A stretch of DNA of 17,763 nt, taken from NCBI GenBank assembly GCA_021823905.1, contig JAKALX010000019.1, positions 1 through 17,763 of the forward strand. Reading direction: 5' to 3'. The DNA is from Chloroflexota bacterium (GTDB lineage: Bacteria > Chloroflexota > Dehalococcoidia > Tepidiformales > Tepidiformaceae). The notes beneath the pieces are model-generated. The model was not told where the DNA came from and made no database searches. It saw nothing but the letters and a program-made list of their open reading frames with translations. Positions 1 through 6,090 of the stretch are shown one piece after another (the first letter of the stretch is position 1; each line of letters starts with the position of its first letter). The position numbers and the translations under genes were made by a program.

Positions 1-134
1 GGCAGAGCCTGCTTGAGCTCCTCGAACCACCGCTGCTGATACTGCGCCTTCAGCTCGCGCTCGACGAACGGCTGCAGCCCGTCCTTGAGGAGGTCAAGCG
101 CCTTGCCGACGCGTTCGTGGTTGGTAATGGCCAT
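1..134 (-). CDS. Swt1-type HEPN / DUF499 protein, N-terminal fragment (cut by window edge)
   Basis: Only the first 44 codons lie inside the window. The translation begins MAITNHERVGKALDLL and continues with PFVERELKAQY. From memory this matches the opening of DUF499 (COG1483) proteins that carry a Swt1-type HEPN domain at the N-terminus, which are large putative ATPases found with DUF1156 methyltransferases in defence loci. The start is well supported: AAGGAG lies 7 bases upstream of the ATG. The HEPN catalytic residues, Walker motifs and the rest of the protein are off the left edge, so the family call rests on a short but distinctive stretch. It is the most downstream gene seen and follows the TOPRIM gene on the same strand after 250 bases. 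Together with the methyltransferase and helicase it would complete the known core of this cluster type. Confidence 0.72.
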   Translation of the reverse strand, partial: MAITNHERVGKALDLLKDGLQPFVERELKAQYQQRWFEELKQAL

Positions 135-141
135 GTCACGG

Positions 142-147
142 CTCCTT
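142..147 (-). promoter_or_regulatory. Shine-Dalgarno of the DUF499 gene
   Basis: The minus strand reads AAGGAG, then a 7-base spacer, then ATG. This is a strong, well-placed site. It fixes the start of the truncated gene at base 134 and shows that the gene has its own translation initiation, unlike several upstream genes that rely on stop-start overlap. Confidence 0.7.
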
Positions 148-161
148 CACCTTCCCATTCC

Positions 162-183
162 TGGCGGCCAGAGCTGGCCGCTG
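162..183 (-). promoter_or_regulatory. GC-rich hairpin in the leader of the DUF499 gene
   Basis: A perfect inverted repeat, GCGGCCAG paired with CTGGCCGC, occupies bases 164-171 and 174-181. It can extend by G-U pairs at both ends. It lies between the end of the possible small ORF and the Shine-Dalgarno of the DUF499 gene. No run of T follows on the minus strand, so it is not a canonical intrinsic terminator. It could stabilise or attenuate the transcript, or be chance in GC-rich DNA. Confidence 0.35.
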
Positions 184-190
184 ACGAGAG

Positions 191-385
191 TTAACTCCCA
201 TTGTTACCTAAAGCTTTGGCGGCCTTGCCTACCAATTGCAACGTGACCCACGACAGTATCTTAGGCAGTATGCTCCGATCGTTGTCCTCGCGTACCCAAT
301 CGTTTTTCAACCCCACAGAACAAGAGGCGGGCGGCGGAAGCTCCGCGACCGGTGCGACAGCGCCGGCGCCACCGGCCTGCGTCAT
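191..385 (-). CDS. Possible small protein of 64 residues, unknown
   Basis: The ORF starts at an ATG that overlaps the TGA of the DUF4276 gene by one base (TGATG), an arrangement typical of coupled translation, and ends in TAA. The first 25 or so residues are Ala/Pro/Gly-rich. The second part (WVREDNDRSILPKILSWVTL) looks more like a folded protein, with a mix of charged and hydrophobic residues. I recognise no family. The DNA from about 190 to 330 is visibly less GC-rich than the rest of the window, which may mean a recent insertion, a degraded gene or a regulatory stretch. No good Shine-Dalgarno is needed if the two genes are coupled. Alternatively it is a chance ORF in the 250-base gap before the DUF499 gene. 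I found no convincing promoter here. Confidence 0.3.
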   Translation of the reverse strand: MTQAGGAGAVAPVAELPPPASCSVGLKNDWVREDNDRSILPKILSWVTLQLVGKAAKALGNNGS

Positions 386-966
386 CAGGCGCCGCCAGCA
401 GGAAGGGTTTCAGCCTCGCCGCGAGGCGCCAACCCCTCGATCGCACTGATCAACACCTGAAAGCTCCGTGAGCGGTTCTCCCGGGTCAGGGTCTGCGCCA
501 TCCGCCTCGCCCCGGAAACCTTTTGAAATTCGTCCACCAGGGCGACGAGCGCTCGAGCCGGATGATCGACCGTGTCGGGATCGCGAAACCGGGCTCGACG
601 CCCGATCGCGCACAACTCCTCGCGGCCGAACGCCTGCGCGAGTGCGTCCGGCGCGCCGAGGTACCACGCCTCGAGCTCTTGGCAGGCGATTCGCACCAGT
701 GTGTCGTCACGCCGGCCTTCCCGGGCCAACGCAGCCAACCGACGCTTGACCTCGCGACAATCGCTTCCGTCGTTGTCACGCACGACCACGAACCTGACGC
801 CGGGCTCGCGCCAGGCCCTGAGCTTGCGCGGGACGCTCCGCTCAAGGTCCTGTTTCCCTTCGTGGGACACACAGAGGAACCGTAAGCTGGGGAAAAGCCT
901 GGGGAGCAACCCATCGAGCAGAACCTTCATCGAAAATTCTTCCAACAGGAACACCACTCGGCTCAT
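385..966 (-). CDS. DUF4276 family TOPRIM-like protein
   Basis: This is a 193-residue protein with the layout of DUF4276. An N-terminal strand is followed by the acidic pair E9-E10 (VVFLLEE), then a DxD at D64-N-D66 (VVVRDNDGSD), which together resemble the TOPRIM metal-binding E...DxD. ELEAWYLG (97-104) and SGARRMAQ (151-158) are further family-like motifs. TOPRIM folds cut or join nucleic acids with metal help. In DUF4276 this activity is inferred, not shown. Its ATG overlaps the TGA of the preceding AAA ATPase gene (ATGA), so the two are almost certainly made together. The pairing resembles split OLD-type nucleases and the PARIS system (AAA protein plus TOPRIM partner), although PARIS uses DUF4435 rather than DUF4276. 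It is probably the nuclease or toxin half of a two-gene module placed inside the larger operon. Confidence 0.8.
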   Translation of the reverse strand: MSRVVFLLEEFSMKVLLDGLLPRLFPSLRFLCVSHEGKQDLERSVPRKLRAWREPGVRFVVVRDNDGSDCREVKRRLAALAREGRRDDTLVRIACQELEAWYLGAPDALAQAFGREELCAIGRRARFRDPDTVDHPARALVALVDEFQKVSGARRMAQTLTRENRSRSFQVLISAIEGLAPRGEAETLPAGGA

Positions 967-2138
967 CGCAAACCCGCGCCTTCGAACAGCCCTTGCCGCC
1001 AGAGCGCTCCCGGCAAGTCTCCCTCGGCTGTGAGATTCCTCAGTGTCTCGCTGTCGCTGGCGCGGTGGATGGTCGTGAAGCCGTCCTGTTTGGTCAGCCA
1101 GTAGACTTCATCCAGCTGTGCCCCGTTAAGGAAATCCGGCGAGTGGGTGGAGACGAACACTTGTCCGCCGCGTCGGGCGTAGTCGCGAAACTCTTCGACC
1201 AGCTCATGCAGCAGTTCGGGGTAGAGCTGGTTTTCGGGCTCCTCGATGGCAAGCAACGGGTGCGGCTTGGGGTCGTACAGCAGGACCAGGTAGGCGAACA
1301 TCTTGATCGTGCCGTCGGAGACGTAACGGGCGATAAACGGATCTTTGAAGCTCCCGTCCTGGAAGCGAAGGACGAGGCGCCCGTCCTCGGTCGGTTTGGC
1401 TTCGACCCGGTTTACTCCCGGGACGCGTTGCTTCATGACTTCGAGGACGCGCTCGAAGCGTTCACGGTGGCGCTCGTAGAGAAACTGCGCCACCTGGGCG
1501 ACGTTGTCCCCGCGCGATGAGAGATGCTCGGCGTACCCGGCCTCCGCACTGGGTCGAGCGTCAGTGATGTGAAAGTCGGAGATGTGCCAATTCTCGATCA
1601 GATTGCGGAACTCAGCAACAACGCGAAACTCCTTAAACTGGCCCAGTCCCTTGATGGCGAGCCCGGAGGGATCGTCCAAGACGTACTCCCGGCGCTCCTC
1701 GATCGCCCCTTCCCGGCCGTACGCCGCCTCATTGGTGATCGCCGTCCCATGACCGCGCGAGAAGTTGACGAAATGCCAGGGCTTCCCCTTCTGCCCGCGA
1801 CGGAACTTCAACACTTCGCGCTCGACCACCGGCACGCCGCGATCGTCGGCAATGTCGAGCCGATAGGTGGCAAGGCGACCGCCACTCTCGCGAAACTTCA
1901 CCGTGATGCCGATCGGACCCTTCTCCCCGCGACTCACCAACTCTCCGAACCCCCCCCGACGGGACACAGCCTGCGCGACGTTGTGAGCCAGCGATTCCTT
2001 GAGGAAGCTGAAGACGTCGAAGAGCGTCGTCTTCCCCGACCCGTTGGCGCCGACCACAACCGCCAGCCGTGGCAGATCGCGCAGGGTTGCGCCCCTGAAC
2101 AAGCGGTAGTTTCGGATCTCAATTGCTTCGATCTGCAT
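963..2138 (-). CDS. AAA family ATPase (ABC/SMC/OLD-like, AAA_15/AAA_21 type)
   Basis: This 391-residue protein has a complete ABC-type ATPase core. Residues 1-20 form the opening strand (IEAIEIRNYRLF). Walker A is G-A-N-G-S-G-K-T-T at 30-38. A signature-like VSDGT lies at 273-277, Walker B with the catalytic glutamates is LLAIEEPENQLYP at 295-307, and the H-loop STHSPDF is at 330-336. The region between about 65 and 260 would be the family-specific insert. It has no visible C-terminal TOPRIM domain. The separate DUF4276 gene that follows, joined by an ATGA overlap, probably supplies that function. The methyltransferase stop codon lies 3 bases upstream of its ATG, and AGGAG lies 6 bases before the ATG. 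The gene contains a run of eight G (minus strand) at codons 61-63. The likely role is a sensor or switch ATPase controlling the TOPRIM partner. Confidence 0.88.
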   Translation of the reverse strand: MQIEAIEIRNYRLFRGATLRDLPRLAVVVGANGSGKTTLFDVFSFLKESLAHNVAQAVSRRGGFGELVSRGEKGPIGITVKFRESGGRLATYRLDIADDRGVPVVEREVLKFRRGQKGKPWHFVNFSRGHGTAITNEAAYGREGAIEERREYVLDDPSGLAIKGLGQFKEFRVVAEFRNLIENWHISDFHITDARPSAEAGYAEHLSSRGDNVAQVAQFLYERHRERFERVLEVMKQRVPGVNRVEAKPTEDGRLVLRFQDGSFKDPFIARYVSDGTIKMFAYLVLLYDPKPHPLLAIEEPENQLYPELLHELVEEFRDYARRGGQVFVSTHSPDFLNGAQLDEVYWLTKQDGFTTIHRASDSETLRNLTAEGDLPGALWRQGLFEGAGLR

Positions 2139-2141
2139 GGC

Positions 2142-5100
2142 CTACTCCTCTTCGAACATTATCCTCTGAACCGGGGACGAAACGGCGCCTTCGCGGGCGA
2201 GGCGCGTGATCTCGGGCCAGGATTGGACGAGGGCGTTGTACGAGAGCGCCTCGGGGGCGCGCTTCTTGCGCTCGCACAGGGTGTAGAGGCGGTAGCACAG
2301 TTCGCGGGCGGCCTCGGCCTTGCTGCCGAGTTTGGCCACCAGGGCGGCCGCCGCGCCCTCCCCGCCGGCCTCGAGAACACGGACGAGGTGGTGAACGATT
2401 TCCCAGGCCGTGAGGCGCCTGTCTGTCTCCGGGTCCCAGTCTTGGGGCAGCTCGGCCGGTTTGAGCAGCCGCACCTTGCCCTGGCCCGCGGCCAGGATAC
2501 CCGCCTCGACCATGCCCGCGACGCTGGTGTTCTTGGACTTGGAGAGCTGTTCGGCTGTCCCGAACTCACCTTCACCGAAACCCGACTGCTCGAACCAGGC
2601 GAGCGCCCAGCGGGTGTCGGCGTCGAAGTCGCCTTCCTGTTCGGCCAGCGCCTCATCGAGGGTCTGGTTGATGAGGGCCAAGGCGTCGCGCACCGAGAGC
2701 GGCTTGCCCTCGGCGTCGAGGATCTTGGCGAAGCGCGTGTAGACCGCCATGCCCGGGCCGATGGCCGCCTGTGCGAGGTCCACGGGCGCGATGTTGCCGC
2801 GCTGCAGGTTGGCGAGCGCCACGGGCAGTTCGGCCTTGAGCGCGGTGACGAACTCGCGGCGCGAGGCGGCGGGCGCATCGGCGGCGCGCGGGCGGCACAC
2901 GAGGACAATGCTGGAGGCTAGGGCGTTGGCCTCGAGCCCTCGCATTCGTTGTGTCATTTCGGTCCGAATCGGCCAGGTGCCGGTGGTGGCAAAGCCAGCG
3001 TGAATCACCGCGTCAAGAAAGGTTTCCCAGCCGGTGCTCGATGTGCCTTCGGCGCTCTCGGTCTCCGACTGCTTGAAGGCGTAGTAGATGGTGACCGGGA
3101 ACGCCGGATGTGCCTGTTCGGCGAGACGGTGCATGGCTTGCGTCATGCCGCCCAGGAAGAACGCCTCCGCCTTCTCCATTCCTCCGTGACGGCTCGGCGT
3201 AGCAACCAGCTCCTCGGCCTTGGGTACGGCAAGCGTGGCAAAGAGATCTGGGAACACGGGCTTTAGCGAGCGGCGCAACCAGACGTAGAAGAAGTCCGAC
3301 AAGTCCGCGTATCCGATGTTGTCGTAATACGGTGGGTCGGTCGAGACGACTTTAGTTGCGGAAATGTTCTGAACCGCTGCGTCATCCTGTCTGCTCAGCC
3401 CGGAACCCCACCTCCCAATGTTCTCAATGGACTGGATCGTCCAATCGAACAGGTTGTCGAAACTCCCACCTTGGCCACTGAATGGATTTGCCTCTGGATA
3501 GTCCCAGACCATCGGGATGGCTTGACGACCGAACATGTTGCTCAGTTGCTGATTCGCACCTTGCCATCGTCCAAAGGTGCTCCAGTAGTCAGCGAAGCGG
3601 TCAACAGCAAACGCCAAGTACAGGGCCACGGCGTTGGCGTAGGCGGTGGCGGCGGTGCCATCGTCGGCGATGAGCTCACCGTCATCAGGTAGGCCCGCGC
3701 CCTTCGCATCGCCCTTGACCCGCTCGCGTGCCTCCTGCACTAAGGTGGAACACGCCGCCAGCGCCACGAGCTGGCGGGGAGAGAAGAGGTCGCTCCACTT
3801 TCTAAACCCGTAGTTACCAACACGAAAGCCGAGCGCCTGCTGGAAGAATTCGACATCAGGTTTCCACTCCGGCTTCGCGGCGCGCGCAGGGGCCTCCATC
3901 GGCTCTGTCGGCGGCAAATAGACCTTTCCGCGTTCGCCCTCGGCGACGATGGCCATGAGTCGCGCTCCGATGCGCCCCGCTTGGCCTTCGGCCTTGATGT
4001 AGTCACCCGAGATCGGTGTCCCCGACATCAGGCACCGAAAGTTCGCCCCCCGCGACAGTTTGGTCCCGTTCTTCGCTCCCTCCGCATCCTTCGGCTTGCC
4101 GACCTTGACCGTGAACCGGTAGCCGCCGTTTTCGATCACCGGCTCGACGTACGCCTCCTTGCCGGCCTTGGTCGAGAGCATGAACGTCGAGGCGAGCGGC
4201 ACGTCCACGTTCGCGAACGCCGGGTTCGGGCTCTTGACCGTGCGCGCCCACAGCCAGGCGATCACCGTGAGCTGTCTGCCCACGTAGGGCTTCAGGTCAG
4301 GGCGCTCCTTGGCCATCTCGGCCGTGATCTCGACCTTGGGGTAGAGGTGGCCGATGCGCCTTTCGGCCTCGTCGCGCATCCACCGGCCGTAGTAGCGCAC
4401 GTCTTCGGCCAGGCCCTGCGCGCCTTTCCACGACGCCAGGCTCTTCTCCTCCGCGGACTTTCCCTGCCACTCCGGGTTCACCGGCGGCTGCCCGGCGAAC
4501 TTCGGCGGGATCTCGATCATCGCCTTGTTGATCAGCACCGCCACGGGGTTCAGGTCGCTGGCGTACGCCTCGAGGCCCAGCCGCTGCGCCTCCAGCGGCA
4601 GCGCGCCGCCGCCGGCGAACGGGTCGTGGAACGCCGGCAGCCTGGTGCGGTCGAATAGCTCCTTGGCGCGCGGGTGGTCGGCGTTCTCCGCACAGGCGCG
4701 CCGCCAGCTCGCCCAGATCTCGTCGCGCGCCCGCTGCAACACCGCCTCGTTCGTGGTGCTCTCCCACAGCACGAGGTCTTCGATGATCTTGAACAGCCGC
4801 TGCCGCTCCTGGTCGGCGAGGATGTCCTCGAGGGTCGGCTGGGGGCCAGGTTCGGGAGCGGCAGCTCCTGAGCCCTTGGCCTGTTGCGCCAGAGCACCGG
4901 CCTCCTTCCAGGCCTTCAAGCGAGCCGAAAACACCGCCTCCGCCTTCCGGAGCAGCGTCCGGTCACCGCGAAGCTCATCCACATAGGTCGAGGGGTCGTC
5001 CACCATCTGGGCGAAGATCACCGCGCGCGCCGCCGCCAGCGGCCGCCGCGCCCACCACAGGTGCAGCGTGGATGGGTGCCCATGCCGGATCGACTTCTCC

Positions 5101-5162
5101 CGCGCCGACGCCTTGTTGATCGCCTCCAGCGGCAGCGCCACTTCAATCAGCTTCTTGCGCAT
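2142..5162 (-). CDS. DUF1156 (COG1743) adenine-type DNA methyltransferase
   Basis: The protein has 1006 residues with the chosen start. It opens with the DUF1156 signature: MRKKLIEVALPLEAINKASA, then EKSIRHGHPSTLHLWWARRPLAA. The methyltransferase motif I is DPFAGGG (about 180-186), followed by SDLNPVAV (202-209). Motif IV is DPPY (609-612), followed by YDNIGYADLSDFFYVWLRR. This is the amino-methyltransferase order with an alpha-like layout, so N6-adenine methylation is most likely (N4-cytosine is possible). A longer in-frame start exists at 5237. ATG 5162 is preferred because GGAG lies 7 bases upstream and the family begins exactly here. The gene overlaps the CBS-HEPN gene by 20 bases. COG1743 enzymes occur with DUF499 proteins and SNF2 helicases in predicted defence loci, and all three are present here. 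The likely job is marking host DNA, but the target site cannot be read from sequence. Confidence 0.93.
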   Translation of the reverse strand: MRKKLIEVALPLEAINKASAREKSIRHGHPSTLHLWWARRPLAAARAVIFAQMVDDPSTYVDELRGDRTLLRKAEAVFSARLKAWKEAGALAQQAKGSGAAAPEPGPQPTLEDILADQERQRLFKIIEDLVLWESTTNEAVLQRARDEIWASWRRACAENADHPRAKELFDRTRLPAFHDPFAGGGALPLEAQRLGLEAYASDLNPVAVLINKAMIEIPPKFAGQPPVNPEWQGKSAEEKSLASWKGAQGLAEDVRYYGRWMRDEAERRIGHLYPKVEITAEMAKERPDLKPYVGRQLTVIAWLWARTVKSPNPAFANVDVPLASTFMLSTKAGKEAYVEPVIENGGYRFTVKVGKPKDAEGAKNGTKLSRGANFRCLMSGTPISGDYIKAEGQAGRIGARLMAIVAEGERGKVYLPPTEPMEAPARAAKPEWKPDVEFFQQALGFRVGNYGFRKWSDLFSPRQLVALAACSTLVQEARERVKGDAKGAGLPDDGELIADDGTAATAYANAVALYLAFAVDRFADYWSTFGRWQGANQQLSNMFGRQAIPMVWDYPEANPFSGQGGSFDNLFDWTIQSIENIGRWGSGLSRQDDAAVQNISATKVVSTDPPYYDNIGYADLSDFFYVWLRRSLKPVFPDLFATLAVPKAEELVATPSRHGGMEKAEAFFLGGMTQAMHRLAEQAHPAFPVTIYYAFKQSETESAEGTSSTGWETFLDAVIHAGFATTGTWPIRTEMTQRMRGLEANALASSIVLVCRPRAADAPAASRREFVTALKAELPVALANLQRGNIAPVDLAQAAIGPGMAVYTRFAKILDAEGKPLSVRDALALINQTLDEALAEQEGDFDADTRWALAWFEQSGFGEGEFGTAEQLSKSKNTSVAGMVEAGILAAGQGKVRLLKPAELPQDWDPETDRRLTAWEIVHHLVRVLEAGGEGAAAALVAKLGSKAEAARELCYRLYTLCERKKRAPEALSYNALVQSWPEITRLAREGAVSSPVQRIMFEEE
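2145..2149 (-). promoter_or_regulatory. Shine-Dalgarno of the AAA ATPase gene inside the end of the methyltransferase gene
   Basis: AGGAG (extended AAGAGGAG) occupies the last codons of the methyltransferase gene, 6 bases before the ATPase ATG. It fixes the start at 2138 and shows that the two genes are designed to be read from one message. Confidence 0.65.
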
Positions 5163-6090
5163 GCTTTCGCTCCACAATTGGGACGTGTGACGTTCGGCTA
5201 CTAGCATGGCCCGCCTTACGGCCACGCCAGCGGACAATGGCGGTCCAGTACGTGGCCCGACCGACGAGTTCGACGACGCGGGTGAGCGACATCTTGTCGC
5301 TGAAGAACGTAGCCGCGTGGGCTAGGGGGTTTCTCAGGTACGCCTCTATCTCCCGGAGGTCACTTTCAAACCCATCGCCAAGATTGAAGGCCTTCGCAAC
5401 AACTTCGCGCTTGTCGCAGAACTCTGTAAGCTCCGCAAGGCCCGAGGGCTGCTGGTGGAGCGCAGCCAGCTGGTGCTCCTTGTTCCTGAGCTTCTTTTGG
5501 CGGCTTTGGGTAAGATGCGCAATCCATCCGTCGTCGCTGAACGTTCTCCGAATGGCGGACAGCATTTCCATCTCAAGATGGGTGACGTGTGCGAAGAGCA
5601 GCAGCCTCACCGGAAGTTTGAGGAGGTCGCTGAGGGTAATGATGCCCTCGATCCCGTTGCCTCGAACCACTAGCAGGAACCTGCGGCCTGTTAAGGCGTT
5701 CAGAACACCTTCCAGGGGCGCCTCAGCGGCGACCAGCATGTTCCCGTTGAGGAGTTTCATTGCGCCCTGCACGGGTCCCTGCCTAATGCCACCTGCGCGA
5801 TCAAGGATGCCAACGATCCGCCCATGGTCTTCAACCCCCAAAACATCAAACGTGGCCCAAGCGGAGGCCCCGAGGACCACAGCCACATCGTCCGTCGCGT
5901 GGCAGCTGGCGAGCGGAAAGGACGCAATGTGTCGGGCTTGCAGCCCATGTTCAAGGGCGGCCAGAGTGGTTGCGAGGATGTCTTCGCTGCCCGCCCCATA
6001 TTCGAGCGCAAATTCAACTGCCATTGAAAGATTGACTGGGGCCTTCCGCGACCGTGTTTTCTTCGCCGGTTGACAGGCGTTGGGCGTCAT
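5143..6090 (-). CDS. CBS-like domain protein with C-terminal HEPN RNase motif
   Basis: The protein has 315 residues from the ATG at 6090, which overlaps the TGA of the DUF262 gene (ATGA). A longer in-frame start at 6207 would run 120 bases into that gene and is less likely. The middle (about 81-166) reads like CBS modules: a half ending FDVLGVEDHGRIVGILD, then FLLVVRGNGIEGIITLSDLL, the strand-turn-strand-helix typical of a second CBS motif. The C-terminal part (about 170-300) is helical and contains R253-N-P-L-A-H258 in the context AYLRNPLAHA, which fits the HEPN RNase motif R-x4-H with the favoured N after R. CBS pairs bind adenosine nucleotides, and HEPN domains often cleave RNA. The plausible reading is a nucleotide-gated RNase effector. 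The family as a whole is not one I can name, and the CBS call is weaker than the HEPN motif. Confidence 0.72.
   Translation of the reverse strand: MTPNACQPAKKTRSRKAPVNLSMAVEFALEYGAGSEDILATTLAALEHGLQARHIASFPLASCHATDDVAVVLGASAWATFDVLGVEDHGRIVGILDRAGGIRQGPVQGAMKLLNGNMLVAAEAPLEGVLNALTGRRFLLVVRGNGIEGIITLSDLLKLPVRLLLFAHVTHLEMEMLSAIRRTFSDDGWIAHLTQSRQKKLRNKEHQLAALHQQPSGLAELTEFCDKREVVAKAFNLGDGFESDLREIEAYLRNPLAHAATFFSDKMSLTRVVELVGRATYWTAIVRWRGRKAGHASSRTSHVPIVERKHAQEAD
5170..5173 (-). promoter_or_regulatory. Shine-Dalgarno deciding the methyltransferase start
   Basis: GGAG sits 7 bases upstream of the ATG at 5162, within the 3' end of the preceding CBS-HEPN gene. It supports the shorter 1006-residue protein rather than the start 75 bases further upstream. 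Confidence 0.55.

Noticed and set aside
1524..2921. Long plus-strand ORF of 465 codons
   Set aside because: It lies antisense to the AAA ATPase and methyltransferase genes, which have clear motifs. Its translation is low-complexity, Arg/Gly/Leu-rich and matches no family. Long antisense frames are common in GC-rich DNA.
3981..4658. Plus-strand ORF of 225 codons inside the methyltransferase region
   Set aside because: It is antisense to conserved methyltransferase sequence, with Arg/Leu-rich composition typical of a shadow frame.
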